Positions 51,601 through 64,000 are shown, numbered from the stretch's first letter. The stretch is DNA of 64,000 nt from Clavelina lepadiformis (GCF_947623445.1 NC_135244.1:9920001-9984000), one strand, 5' to 3'. A program made the numbers and translations. Notes: a model not told the origin generated them from the letters alone.

Positions 51601-54600
51601 CAACAAAAGTTTGTTAGACAGCAAATTGTCAGGCAATTCTGATTAGTGCAAACCAACAAACTGAGCTAACAAACAAAGATGGAAGAAGTTGCACCAGGAG
51701 GTAATTTCTTTAATGCAACGCCATACTTTAAATTTACAACTAAAATCACTTTGTAATTACTAATTACATTCCCCAAGTTACACTTTAATATCTTTAAGAA
51801 ATAATAATTACTTTGACCAAAATATTTGTGGCATGCTCAAACTCACCACAAGTCTTACTTTGCCCTTGTAATGCCTAAGTTTTCAGCTATTCGTTTAGAA
51901 AAATTGAATCATTAAAGGGAGACTGCATGGGTCAATTATACACTCGTTATAAATCTATTCAGCTTAATTTACAATTAAATTTGGGTACTCGAAATAATTG
52001 AATAGGCACCTGTGTCACGTCTCAGTTTGTTGAAGTAATCTACGCTAACATCATAACCTTCCAAGGCAGTAAGATACGTATGCGTACAATCTGTTTTGTT
52101 TATTGGCTTGTGAAATATTGAGAACCTAGACATGCTATATACTGAGATTGCAAGGACATAAATCCCCATAAAATGTGTAAAATCTTTAAAAAACGTCACT
52201 GATTTGAAAAGGCAGGAAGACATTGAACAAGTAGCTCTAAGTATAGAGTTTTGAAAATACTTGACTATGTATATAAAAATGGTCTATTAGAGGGCTTTTT
52301 AAGGGTCAAACTATTATATAGTTTGACAATATTACATGCAATTACAATGTGGAACAATAGTTTCTGTGAAATTTAAGTATCTTAAATGTTGTTTAATATT
52401 ATTTGTTTTTTTTAAACTTTCAACATTTAAAATGGCGCATTTTAAAAACAGGTGAGCGTGTATCCAGTATTCTTGAGATATTTCATTTCCTAGGTTTCAA
52501 CAGCTTTAAATTTACAGTTTAAAGTCTCGAATGTTGGTTGCTGATGTTGTAATACTTTTAACATTGGAAAAGAGTTACGATCATTTAAGAAGGCGTATGC
52601 CTGAAAAAACAAGATTTCTCTGATTCCATTAATGTCTACTAAGACATAGAATGTAAAGTGCTTCAAACAGTTTCACAAAGTGCAACTGTGGCACTGGCAT
52701 AAGCTACCACATTGCAATAATAGCCAAAATATTACAACTTTAAAACCATACCGTATTTTGCCCCTTCTAGAGCAGCAACACACGTTTCAAGACACTTTCT
52801 TGTGGGATTACCACTACGGCCATATTCATATCCCTTAAAATTTAATCAAATATATATATGATTAGTAATTAACAATATTATATGAACCACAGCAATCATA
52901 CAAAACATTAGCCATTATCCAAAGTGTGTAGTTGATATAAGACAAAACTTTTAAAACTGTGGTAGAAATATTTTTTAGCATTCTGTTATTTAACTATCGA
53001 TTTATCGATATAATGTAATTAGGTCTAAGTCAAAACAAATATATATATACAATCATCTACACAACTCCACATCAAAAATTTAAACTTAAGTATACCAGCA
53101 AAAGGATTATTAAATCAAATTACTTATTAAAGTATTAAATTACTCATAAAAGTTTGAGCTATAGTGAAATTTGTTTAAAGTGGCAGAAAATGTGCGTAAA
53201 ATTAGTGTTTTTTTGCAATGAGTTTTTAATTTAGACACAAAGCGTGCTGCTCACTCCCTGGAGCTGACAGAGTAAACTGAGATTTCGAGATACAAAGATT
53301 TTGATACTAAAGTGAAGGATAGTTGTTAAATTTATTTTAATAGGCACTTTGACAGCTGATTAATTCACTTCATCCAAACACTTCACTTTAGAAAAGTTGC
53401 GTTAATGAGCTGTCACTGCATACCTATACAGAGTAGCTCATAATAATAAGTGCACCACTCATTTCAGATGTTTGACTCTATAATGCACATACGGTAACTA
53501 AAAATAGAATACTAACTCACAGTGTGGTCTCCTGGTCCATACTGCTTGAAAGTTGTTGACATAGTTATAGGCGGTACAACCATCATGGACTTCCATTGTT
53601 CAGGCTCTTGACCAACATGAATAGCATCGGTTGCAAAGCTTGAAATAAAAAGAATCTGAATCAGTTATATGTGTATGCAACTTATCATACCTACAGATAA
53701 CCAATGAACTATTATAAAATCTGTTTGTCAGCAGTGTGCTTCAGTTTTTCTGACTGTGTAAACACTCATAATCATTGAGTTTGTTTCAAAGAAGAGATAG
53801 TCAATCCAAAAGGATATACTGATTTTGAACTTATTTGAAATGGCTAAATCAAATGCGAATACCACATTCTATTCTGAACTGTTTTTAACTTTTCCACTAC
53901 TCATGCAGCTTTCAATGGTAAAGCTTGCCAGCTCATCAGCTACAATATATGTTAATAAATCAGTTTCAATTGATTTTAACTATCACTAACCAGCAAACAA
54001 ACAAAAACAATCAAGAGCGACTATTTCACCAAACGTAGTTCACACAGCCCGCTGTTTAAAGTAAGCGGTAGGTTGAGTAAATGGGTAAGAGCATGCAAAA
54101 AGTTGATTTTAGCAACTTAGGGTAGAATTGAACTTAAATTAAGATTAGAAGGTAGATCTAGGTTAGGTTTGAATTACTATGTCATAACATTTAACATAAA
54201 TTTACAAGAAGCTGTGAAAAATGGCTTCGACTGTACAATTTCAATCTTTAGACCAGGCCTGTCCAACCCGCGGCTCTTTCGTTCATATTTTATTTGGTTT
54301 TTGTAGAGTGTACAGTATAACTCGTATGAATATGTTCCAAATCAACTTTGGCTAAGACTTTATAATTCAGCAGCTTCGTTCCAACCACAGTTGGGAAGTG
54401 CGTGGTCGGTCATGTGTCTGTTTTTGCCGTCAGAATGGTTGTGTTTTGTCAAAATGGCGTTTTTAAATGTAGCTGAACAAAGGTGTGTATGTGAGTGAGG
54501 AAGAGAAGGGGTGATATTCATGTGTGCCAATGTGTATGATGTGGCTCTTTGCGGTTAACACAATAAAATTGAGGCTGTTAGTCTCTGACTGGTTGGCCAC

Positions 54601-56780
54601 CACTGCTATAGACAATATTTTCATGTTTTTAAACCATAACAACATTATACTGAGCAAAAACAACAAAGCCGCCCATTTTCATATTAATTACATTAATATT
54701 AATCGGATTAAGATAACGTCTTCACATTTAATCGGTAAATGAAAAAGTTATTTTGTATATTTAGGTATACCGATTAACTTCTTTTCAGATGCATTTTTAG
54801 CTGCGTTCATAGCGAAGAGTTAGTCAAAGTTAATGCATTTGTATCCATCACCATTGATTGCGCCGACTCAGTTAAGATAAAGTGTGTTTGGGGCCGGCTG
54901 AACTTGGTCATTTGTCAAATTTCCATTTGCTTTTTAGTATTTTATTTGTGTGCATTTCAATAAAGTAGGCTAAATTAGAGCTCCATGTTTGCAGTAACTT
55001 CTAAAAAGGCATTATTTTCATGCTGTCAGAAAGCACGCTTTAGGGGTCACTTTCTTTTAAGAACACAATTTTAAGTGGGCTACTCTGTGTTTATGACGAT
55101 GTTGCAGCCAAAGCGTCATATTAAAAAAGTAAGAAATGTTCCGGTCCAACGCGCCTGTGACACCGACGTGGGCTGGATTCAAATGGTTTTGGCGATAGCT
55201 AGTTGCAGAACCAGGCTAAGATTTATTTTGGTGGGAGTTGCAAGTAAAATTTTAAGTTCAAAACTTTCTGTAAAGTCTAGGTGGTTTTTTAGAAATTTTA
55301 GTCCAAAGGTACTGTCCAAATTAAGCATGTACGCAGTCCTAGCCTGCATACTGTTGCAAGCCAAAATTTAGGGAGGTTCCTGACGTGGGTTTGCGATAAC
55401 TTTGGATTGAAAATCACTGAAAATTGGGTCATGATCACTTAAGAGTAGAAAGCACAATTACTGTCCTCACATTTTTGTAAATAAAATATCCAAAAAGTTA
55501 ACACAAACGTCAGTCTATACAATCTGTGCAAAATTTTCCATTAACTAAAGGCTGGTAGGCTAGCACACAGTTAGAAGCAGCAACTTGGTTTAGGCTAAAC
55601 ATAAAATTTTGTACAACTTATAGATTTTATGCTTAAAGTGTCACAATCCCATGCAAAGAGGTAAGATCTTCAATGCAAAGTACATGAAATCAACTAGCTG
55701 TTACCGGTAAACCACGACATAATTCTACTTGAATTTTGGCCTTTAATGATACCTGGGCTGGAAACGACACACTTATATTTCTATTTTGGACAAAAACAAC
55801 ATGCACTGGAGCCTTTAAACCGTAAATTTTCAAGTTTTCAGCTTAAAATCTTCAAATAAATCACCAAGGATTTCACACCTCTGCAATTTCAAACCAATAT
55901 TTATCACCTCTACAACATCCGGGTTAATAGTTCGATCCATATTGAAGTTGGCTGGCCAACTACTAGTTTCATTTGTGATTGTCCCAGAGCGTAGTCAGTA
56001 GTACCCCAGAACGACAGAAAAATTGTTTTGTAAATGAGATCAGTTTGGAGTAATTCTACTGGACGTTTTGATAGCATTCTAGGGGTGACCCTACAAAGTT
56101 GACAAATGGCATTTTAACAAAAAATTATCAAAGGTAATAACTCAAACATGTCGTCGTCGTATCAGTACTAGACATGTTAATGGTTTAAGTGAAAAATAGA
56201 TAAAAGTTTAAGGGGCTAAGGAAGAATTGCGTAACCGCATTACACATTCTCATACTAGACCCCAGATTGGAAAGTTTGCGGTTTTAAGTTGAGAAAGGCC
56301 CACACAACAAGATACCACAATAGCCATTATATGCGCAATTAAGTTTAATCTCCTGCGTGTACTTAGCAAACTTTCCAATCTGGACTAAGTCCTGCTATCG
56401 AAATTGCGATGTCATTTGATTGTGAAATTCTGCACTAGACCAATTAAATGATTTGTGTCATGATCTTATTTTGAATAGCTCTAAAGCTATAACCATTCAT
56501 TAAAACAGCATGTTTTTATCAAATTAATTTAAATATTTAAACGTGCTCTAAAACCACCAGTATCCAAGAATAAAACTGCAAAAGTCTGTGACTTAGGCTA
56601 CATCTCAAAGGACGACACACAATTCTAACATATCAGGATTTCACATAAATAAAGCCTTATTAATAAGTTATTATTGCAAAAAAATTTGAGGTCAAATCAA
56701 TAAAAACCATACACTCACCTTTTAAACGGCTTGCCCCATTCAGGAGTCTCCCCATGTGCAGTGTGGCTATTCTCAGACAT
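48646..56780 (-). CDS. CTH: Cystathionine gamma-lyase (PLP-dependent)
   Basis: Cytosolic transsulfuration enzyme that splits cystathionine to cysteine, 2-oxobutyrate and ammonia and can release H2S. Coding exons: 56780-56719, 53638-53521, 52833-52752, 51445-51340, 51074-50975, 50672-50541, 50352-50217, 50114-49921, 49608-49475, 49256-49118, 48657-48646; 404 residues (human 405), all phases consistent. Visible family blocks: FATDAIHVGQEPEQW, YEYGRSGNPTRKCLE (phosphate-binding Tyr/Arg), SGLAATMTIINTL, DDVYGGTNRYF, VWVETPTNPTMKV, VVDNTFMSSYFQ, SATKYMNGHSDVVMG (Lys forming the PLP aldimine), FTLAESLGGFESL and IRLSCGIEEADDLINDLDQA. The last exon would add only Val-Ala-Asp; if the preceding donor is not used, the frame reads through to a stop at 49043 with an unrelated tail. 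Cystathionine gamma-synthase is related, but the animal context and length favour CTH. Confidence 0.92.
54041..54223 (+). repeat. Dispersed repeat, copy B
   Basis: Partner of 39187-39347, in the same orientation, in CTH intron 1. The match is interrupted by small insertions and deletions, so both copies are old. Confidence 0.6.
54254..54605. mobile_element. hAT-type MITE in CTH intron 1
   Basis: Ends CAGGCCTGTCCAACC and GGTTGGCCACCACTG form an imperfect inverted repeat, flanked by CTTTAGAC (54246-54253) and CTATAGAC (54606-54613), an 8-base duplication with one mismatch. 352 bases with no transposase. Confidence 0.75.
56262..56383. mobile_element. MITE with perfect 18-base inverted ends
   Basis: CCAGATTGGAAAGTTTGC at 56262-56279 and its exact inverse GCAAACTTTCCAATCTGG at 56366-56383 close a 122-base element in CTH intron 1. 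A degraded copy is at 33072-33197. Confidence 0.7.
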
Positions 56781-57020
56781 TTTATTTTTGTGGTAAATAT
56801 TAGAAACAAAACCTAAAATGTTCCCAACTAGTCTTTACACTACAATGTAAGTAAGCTAGCAAGGAAGTAACTCGATAAATAAATGTATAGGCAAAAATGC
56901 AAGATTCCAAGCTGTATTTAGGCTAAAATAAATCATACAGAAGCTAAGCTTAGGACAAATTAAGCGAGATACAAAACACAGACCTAAATATTAAGACATC
57001 AGAAAATTTGTGACTATCAA
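56781..57020. other. Region immediately upstream of CTH
   Basis: Should contain the CTH 5' UTR and core promoter. No TATA box or initiator is called. Confidence 0.3.
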
Positions 57021-57118
57021 AACTTGCAGGCTTGCTCAAAGGTTAACTTGGTAACTGGGGCTTGAACAATGAGGAATCATCCTGTTCAAAGTCGTGTAAA
57101 GACTTTCCTTAGTGATTA
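57021..57118 (+). repeat. Dispersed SINE-like repeat, copy 2
   Basis: Matches 5169-5255, ending in AGTCGTGTAAAGACTTTCC. The tRNA-like features seen in copy 1 are weaker here. Confidence 0.5.
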
Positions 57119-57758
57119 GTCCGATGAAGAACATTTTCATACAGTCATATTCTATAGCCATATATATAGGCTTTGCTAGGTCTATCATACCTCTGCCAAC
57201 ATGAATCTTTTGAAAAATCAAACAGCAATGATGAGTAATCTTGCAAGTTCACGCTACTGCTTGCCACAATGTTTGAATGTTACACCTAAAAATATTTTCC
57301 AAACTAATCTGATTTCTGATTTCGTCAACTTATATAACGTGCACAGCCAGTGAAGCTGAGTCAACCAACCAAGATCTGGAGGTGTGTCGAAAACCAAAAA
57401 GCATCCAATGACGACGCGGAATAATTGGACGGTCATGGTGACTAAGCGTTTTGTCAATGGAATTTTTCGTAAGGAAATACGGCGAACCGCATTCGTGTTC
57501 GTGACGTGAGAATTAAAGCTTATACCCATCGGCAACTACCTTGATGATGCAATAGCAGTTTTAACTGAGCACATGCTAAACTTTTCTCGTGATGTCGCTA
57601 AATGCATCCTGCTGCTTTTTAGCAGCGAAGCGATGTAGCATTACAGCGATTCGAAGCAGTAAAACTGACGTATCTCGCTTTCGTTGATACCGCAAACGCA
57701 ACGTCAACTTTGTTTAACAAAAAGATTACAGATATCTGTTCTATTCACTACGATCTTT

Positions 57759-57859
57759 TGTTGCCGGTCCGCGAACACTTTTTTAAAATCTTTACCGGTC
57801 CGTGAACATTTTTTAAAATCTTTATCGGTTCCCTGGTGTAAAAAGGTTGGGAACCACTG
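57759..57859. mobile_element. Terminal fragment of a hAT element
   Basis: Ends in GGTTGGGAACCACTG, the inverse of the common hAT terminus CAGTGGTTCCCAACC, and carries two CCGGTCCG(C/T)GAAC repeats separated by ACTTTTTTAAAATCTTTA-like sequence. The opposite end was not found, so its left limit is uncertain. Confidence 0.5.
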
Positions 57860-57967
57860 ATTTAGACGTTAAAGAGACAAGGTCGTGTACAGAAATACGG
57901 TTGTTAATGTCGTAAAGCAGCTTGCTGCTTTAAAATAGCATCCTGTTATTCTTTAACGCTCAGTAAT

Positions 57968-58130
57968 TGACAGGCTACTGTTCATGAAGCAAAGAACAGC
58001 AGACTGTGATTGCTTGAGTAGCACCATTCTGTTGGTTGATGCTCTGCAACTGACAGGCTGCTGTTTGTGACGTATTAAACGGCTGTGACTGCTCGAGTAG
58101 AATTTGACTATTGGTTGCTGCTGAACACAG
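57968..58130 (+). repeat. Two-copy tandem repeat, unit about 83 bases
   Basis: TGACAGGCTACTGTT at 57968 and TGACAGGCTGCTGTT at 58051 begin two imperfect copies. Both continue with a TGTGA(T/C)TGCT(T/C)GAGTAG block and TTGGTTG(A/C)TGCT. Confidence 0.6.
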
Positions 58131-59835
58131 CACACCTTACTGTTTTGCTTACATCAAAGGTGTTTAGGGTCTACGACTCTACGTAAACATAAATTGTGCT
58201 ATCTTCATCCACACAACTCATCTTTATATATATTTTTTTTTCTAAAAACCAATAGCCTACACACTTTTCTTGGAAAAATCAACATCAACCGCTAGCTTTG
58301 TTGAAAAACTAAGCTGCTTTAGATTACGTCATTAACAGCAGCCTGAGAATTACTGAGCAACAAGCAAAAGCAGGGTGCCATTGGTAAACAGCAGGCTGCA
58401 GCAAATGCTCTTTTGTTTACGACTCCACTTCTGATGACGTGTCATTTATAGAAAAGATGATTAAATGACACAGAAAAACAACTGCGTCAAAACAGTAGAA
58501 CACATTATAATTTGTAATTCACGAATTTGGTGATTGACAGTTGGCACCATGTCACCGCCACAAAATGTAAATTTCTTTAAATTTCTCTGTTTTATCGAAT
58601 TGTTTACATTTTTTAATTCGTTAGCGTTGATGGTGGGTACTGGGGACATAAATCTTCCAATAATTTTGGTAGAGCGAACGTACATGTGATGTGTCAATCA
58701 TTCATTTCAATCATTTTAATTTTAATTCTTCACTATAATATTTATCTTTTTGGTTATAAAATGTGGATGTGGAAGTCGAAGTCTGAAAATATTGCAAAAA
58801 GCGATTGATGTCGTTACCATACAATGAAGACTATCTCCTAAGATAAAAAGCCAGTTTCTCATGGTCAGACTTTTCAGAATGAAAATTTTTATTTTACACG
58901 AAAATGGGAAATAGTAATAAAATAAGTAGATCGAGAGATTTTCATGTGGGCATTCAAATTACATTGATAGAAAAAATCTGCGTATAGACTATGTAATGGA
59001 ATGATTGGTTATTGTAGTTGAACTTGACTGTACCAGTCACTCCAATACAATCTTTGATTGTCTGAATGTTTATTGTCATCGATATAATGAGCCTCAAGGT
59101 CGTTGTTTGCTTAATCAATCCTAGACTCGATTGTTCAGCTAAAAGCTGATTGTCTTGTGAAGCCGACAAGCAGAGTTGTCTGACTTAACACTGAGCTTAT
59201 CTTAAGTTGTACTGTTCAGTAGTTTGCACAAATTTGTTGATTGTATAAACTGGTTATATTGTTTCTTCGTTATACGATTACAAATTGACAGAACATTGGC
59301 ACATCAAAAGCACTTCATTCAACAGTCGATGTAGTAGCATTTTGGCTTAGCTATATTCAACTGCATTAAATTGCTGATTGCTGATTATTCCCAGACTTGT
59401 TACTTCGTACAGATATACGCTAACAAACTTATTTTCGACAAACTGAACGCTTGCGAGAAAGGCAAAAATATTACGTCACAACAATGGTACAGGAAATGAT
59501 TGTGGCTCGTGTTACTCTTTGCTAAAACGACACATAAATATTAGAATTGTAAATCCTACATAATCTGTATATTTATTTTGGTTATTATCACAATATTATC
59601 ACAACTACTAACATTTTCATCAAGTGTCAATGAATTTTTAAAGTTATTGCTATAAATTCCGGTTTCTGATTAAACCAAAAGTAATAATCTTTTTATGTTA
59701 GTATTGTTGTACTTTGCGTTTGAACAAGATAGTGATGTAACCAAATTGTAACACGTGATTCTAAGGGTAAAATAATTTCAATACTGCAATATGACTTAGT
59801 AAATAGCAAGTTGTTGCCAATCCGTTTAAGTAGGA
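58131..59835. other. Intergenic stretch without recognised features
   Basis: AT-rich with short irregular open frames only. No gene, RNA gene or repeat boundary is recognised. Confidence 0.35.
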
Positions 59836-60545
59836 TTGGTAACGTTACGTACCGAATTGGAGGATACGAAATGGGGGTATACGACATTGATGTACTGATT
59901 GGGGGTGGGGGATTACCGACAATGGGAATCCTCGCGAACGACCAGTCATAGACAATAAATGAAACTGCACCATAAAAAGGATACAAAGCCATATGCTCAT
60001 TTATCAGTTAGTTTTTACTTATTTTATTTATATAGTTACGTTGTATAGTAACATTACGTGTTTAATAGTTTATTTAATTAATGTTTACGTTTTTATCATA
60101 TAAACAAACCCTTTTCTTGCAAACTGATACCTTTACGTCACTGTTGATAGTTCACGTTTATTTATTACTTTTAAACAGTTCTAGCATTGAAATAACTGCT
60201 GCACCAATTGGGGGCATACGTTACTGATGCATAACGTCAATGAAGTGTCAACTTTGAGAGTTGACGTTTATTATTTCGTTTTAAACAGTCCTAGCATTAA
60301 ATTAGCTGATGTACCGAATGGGGGCATGTGTTACTGATGCACAAATGATGTACAAACTATATAAATAAAATAAGCAAACACGAACTGAGTAGTACTAGTG
60401 ATCACGTGGCCCAGTTTTCTCTTTCTGATACAGTTTAGTTTAATGTCTATGTGATGATTCCCCTTCTCTGTAATCCCCCCAATCGGTACACCAATAATGT
60501 ATGCCCTCATTTCGTATCCCCTATTCGGTACATAACGTTGCCAAT
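59836..60545. mobile_element. Fold-back element with arms of about 190-200 bases
   Basis: The left arm (59836-60037) and right arm (60355-60545) are imperfect inverses along their length: for example GGTAACGTTACGTACCGAAT pairs with the inverse of ATTCGGTACATAACGTTGCC, GAAACTGCA with a TACAGTTTAG block, and TTATTTTATTTATATAGTT with AACTATATAAATAAAATAA. The loop holds two direct copies (about 60151-60233 and 60260-60344) sharing AAACAGT(T/C)CTAGCATT and TTACTGATGCA. No open reading frame of note. Confidence 0.65.
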
Positions 60546-60668
60546 ATTTTTGATCGGTTTTAGGCTAAGTTACCAGAAAAAACTTTGCTTATCTGGCGCA
60601 ACATTGCCACATTGGGCTGGGATAAAGCTATAACTAATATTTATAACTTTGACTGATAGTAAAAACGA

Positions 60669-60766
60669 GTCTAGTATACAAGTGCACAACCAGATGATGT
60701 CACAATTTGAGTAGCTGCGGTCCATTATACAAAAGCATCCTGTGGTTGTGCACTTGTATACTAGAC
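60669..60766. mobile_element. Short hairpin element with perfect 24-base inverted ends
   Basis: GTCTAGTATACAAGTGCACA and the next four bases (60669-60692) are exactly inverted at 60743-60766. The 98-base element would fold into a hairpin with a loop of about 50 bases containing AGATGATGTCACAATTTGAG. It is the best preserved of the copies in the window. Confidence 0.75.
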
Positions 60767-62300
60767 CCATGAAAACAGTACTAAGCAAAGTTTGAGCTTT
60801 TTTGTACTGCTATAGATCAGGCCATTGCCATTTTTTGTGCTTAATTGGGATGCATAAAATGGTAGTCTACATCTACAAAAATATAATTTTAACATATTAA
60901 GTCTAGAAATAACAACATAAAAAATTAAAATTTGTTAACAATTTTCATGTTCTTGATACTCTGGGCAAGAAGTTAAACAAATATCTTCATCTACCTGGTT
61001 ACAGCTAACGTGTATATAGTGTACTCACAAAGCAAACAAACCAAAGTGTTATGGGCTAAGCTTTCTCTTTGCCCAAAATGGAAACAACTAGACACAAAAC
61101 ATGCCATAGATACACCAAGGCAATCTTGAATGCAGCCATGCCAGGCCACTACACATTTGTTTTTTTCTCGTTACTTTTGTCATTCAAAAATCACAAGCAA
61201 TTGATGGCATTGCCCTGACCTCAACTTGCAAGACTTGAACTTAACTTACAATTATATTTTTAGTGTGAATTATTCAAAGCAGGTTTTTACAATATTTTGC
61301 TATTTTACGAACATTATAACTAGCTCTCTAGCTAAGGTCCTCTCATAGATAAAAATTCATTTTGGCTCTTTATAATTTCCGTAGACAAGCTTATAGTGGT
61401 ATGCCTTAAAGATATAGTAGTTAAACAAGAGCAAATAATTTTTTCTCATACACTACTTATGCGGAACCAACCTGGGACATCATTCAGTTCACCAAGGTGT
61501 TGTTCGAATTGATTACAACTTCACCCATTTTTGCTATACTGTAGTTCTACAGTGCAAAATTAAAACAAAAAATATTTAAACATAGAGCATTTAAATTGGC
61601 ATTGTGCAATTGCTTCAGGTTTATTGTATTAAACCATTCCAAAACTACTTTTGAAAAATAAAACGACACTCACCTAACGTGCCATTATACAAGGTGACAT
61701 AGCGAGAAGATATCATGGCAAGTTGTTGCGATCTGGTAAGCTTTGGTCAAAGAAGACAAACAGCAACTAAGGGCAACATCTGCTAAATAATTTCGAATGC
61801 ATTACAAATCTTTTTTTACCCAACCTGTGTCTCCATTTTTAAAGGGTTCAATCACACTTCACATGCATTAAATAAAACGTGACATAGGTTACTGCTATAT
61901 CTGCATACTGATTACCTACTCCCATTGTGTGGAGTCTAGACTTATTAACTGGGGATTTTGCATGTATAATACTTTAAATAAGAAAATGTCGGCCCCTGAA
62001 AATTAGATTTTAATGGGTGGTTGATTATTCGTAGATTTATTAAGGATCTTCTATGGTATATGTATGCATGGAATTGTTTTAACTCAAGATTTAATTTGTA
62101 TTTGAAGCAATTTTGGAATGCATTGTTTACCTTGCTTAAGCAAAACTCCACACAATCATTGCATTAACATAAATAAAATCTAAATTCAAATTTAACCATG
62201 ATTTATTCTACTTTTTGCAGATTTTTTGTTCAAAGGGTCAAACCTAACTGCAATGCATTTCACTTGCCTACCATACTTATAATGCAGGCAATTTAAAAGA
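60767..62300. other. Intergenic stretch without recognised features
   Basis: AT-rich, no gene or repeat recognised. Confidence 0.35.
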
Positions 62301-62308
62301 GTTTAGTT

Positions 62309-63681
62309 CGGGAATGTTCAAAATACGGCCCGGAACCTGTTTTTTATTGGCCCAAGACCATCACACGTAACTAGGATTAGTTAGGATATCAATAACATTT
62401 ACTATCCGGATAATGGATACATCCGGATATTTCTGTTTCAGCTTACCGGTTAACCAGACAATAAACGGTAAGCACAAAGCAGCCGTTTTATCCTAACTTC
62501 TAGTAAAACATAATGTGTCGATTGTAAAAATGTTTAAGTGTGACATAGCTTTTACATATACATGTATGTTACCTCGTATATTTTGTCCAAAATTTCACAA
62601 ATTCTTAATGTTTATTGGTATCTTTGGTATTTTATAATTTATTTTTTAATTTAGTGAATTCATAAGCATGCAATTGATCTCAAACAGCTTTCTGTAGAAT
62701 TCCAATCCTCACTTTGCAATACATCTCTTAAAGTGTTAATTCCTAGAGGATAACTTATAATTCTTCTTAAGCATTTCAATTGATTTGTGTATTGTTGGTG
62801 ACATAATAGAATAAATTCTTTCAACATTTAACGTTTTAAAGAGAATAGAGGACAAAGAGATGTCAATTAAGCTTTTAAGTAAGTTCAACATGGAGTCAAA
62901 CGCCACTTTTGTTCTGCTAGACTGCCTATTTCTGAAAACACAAGAGTTCAAAATTTGCTAAAAAGGTATAAAAACGCACTAATAGTATTATGCATTTGTT
63001 ATCTGGTTAACCGATATTCGGATAGTTTAACCCTAAGCGTAACTTCATACCAAAGATTAGGTATTTCTAAAAGTGACACATTTCTAGAAATTCTTCTTGT
63101 TACGCCGCGCCCCCGCTGTGAAAAGAGAACGAAAAAGAATAGTTAGTCAAGTTATTGGTGCGTAAATGAGTAATACGCTTCAATGCGGAGAGAGAGCAAA
63201 ATTATATAAATATCACAATATCTCAAAAATTACAAAATCCAACTTTATCAAACAAACATGGACAGATAGCTGAACATTTTTTATGAAAAGTCACCAAATT
63301 TTAATTTTCTACAGCAAACAATGCAACGGTACGCCACGTTTTGCTATGACTGTGTGCGGGAGAAGCAACAGTCGATTCGATCAACTGTCGCTTTGATCAG
63401 CTGTCGGTTCGATAAAGTGTCGTTTGATCAACTGTCGGTTCGATAAAGTGTCGTTCGATCAACTGTCGGTTCGATAAAGTGTCGTTCGATCAACTGTCGT
63501 TTCGATCAGGTGTCGTTTCGATCAGCTGTCGTTCGATTAAGTGTCTTTCGATAAACTGTCGTTCGATTAAGTGTCGTTCGATAAAGTGTCTTTCGATCAG
63601 GTGTCGCGTCACGTTACCAGATAGTGGCACTGGTTAACTTTTTAGCACATGGCCCTCAGTGAAAAAGTTTGGACACCCCTG
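62309..63681. mobile_element. hAT-type element enclosing a MULE arm
   Basis: The left end CGGGAATGTTCAAAATAC and the inverse of the right end, CAGGGGTGTCCAAACTTT, share the hAT-like pattern. They are flanked by GTTTAGTT (62301-62308) and GTTTAGTG (63682-63689), an 8-base duplication with one mismatch. The first 745 bases of the interior are noncoding; the rest is the partial MULE copy at 63055-63613. No hAT transposase is present. Confidence 0.65.
63055..63613. mobile_element. Partial second MULE copy (right side only)
   Basis: Nearly identical to 2134-2670, including the right inverted arm (63367-63613), with small differences: a short deletion near 63170, an added AG pair near 63192 and a changed number of terminal units. 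The transposase gene and left arm are absent. The homology starts abruptly at ATTAGGTATTTC and ends at GCGTCACG. Confidence 0.85.
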
Positions 63682-63689
63682 GTTTAGTG

Positions 63690-64000
63690 GACCAAAAGGA
63701 AGTTACTCTTTCACAGAAATTTTGTTATGCTACCCATTATTATTGAAGATGTTGGCTTGCAAAAAGCATACATGTAAAAAGTTTGCAGTAGTTTTTAGAG
63801 TAATGTTGGTAGTAACTGTTTGTTATGGTTATATATGTCATAATAATAAAATAGTTTGCATTTTATACGAACACAAACGCTTTTTGCAGTAAAAATGCCA
63901 GTAATAATCTAACAAAAATTATGCTGTTTTATAGTTATCTTTTTTTTATCAATTTTGTTAACTTGCTAGTCAAAAACATTGTTCATAGTGGCAAGCTGTA
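63690..64000. other. Window end, nothing recognised
   Basis: AT-rich; a 77-codon frame at 63659-63892 overlaps the hAT terminus and is not called. Confidence 0.35.

Overview
The window is animal nuclear DNA: AT-rich, gene-sparse, with GT-AG introns, AATAAA signals and many short transposon relics. Four single-copy animal genes can be read exon by exon from conserved protein blocks, and every exon junction agrees in phase: a NIM1-type serine/threonine kinase (+ strand), the histone H3K79 methyltransferase DOT1L (-), the RING-H2 ubiquitin ligase RNF11 (-) and cystathionine gamma-lyase CTH (-). Gene repertoire, short introns and base composition suit an invertebrate deuterostome, plausibly an ascidian tunicate. 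That placement is inference; nothing in the sequence proves the species.

Layout. 1-2670: a nearly complete Mutator-like (MULE) DNA transposon with an uninterrupted FLYWCH/MULE transposase gene, bounded by inverted repeats made of short tandem units. 2671-7608: intergenic DNA with SINE-like repeats and two small inverted-repeat elements. 7609-13578: NIM1 kinase in nine coding exons. 16968-31217: DOT1L on the minus strand, convergent with NIM1, 25 coding exons, about 2035 residues; its largest intron holds a 1.35 kb hAT element with a target-site duplication. 31218-37120: intergenic, with a cluster of small elements and a LINE relic. 37797-45057: RNF11 on the minus strand, three canonical coding exons plus a candidate alternative first exon. 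45473-46748: a decayed hAT relic. 48646-56780: CTH on the minus strand, 11 coding exons, with a 3 kb first intron loaded with small elements. 56781-64000: intergenic, with a fold-back element, a perfect short hairpin element, and a hAT element that encloses one arm of a second MULE copy.

The four genes have no evident shared pathway: chromatin methylation, LKB1/AMPK-related kinase signalling, ubiquitin ligation at endosomes and transsulfuration/H2S production. The neighbourhood is ordinary animal gene order, not an operon. The most informative material is in the gene details (a possible N-terminal RNF11 isoform, a candidate AF9/ENL-binding motif in DOT1L, a C-terminal CaaX-like box in NIM1) and in the transposon structures.
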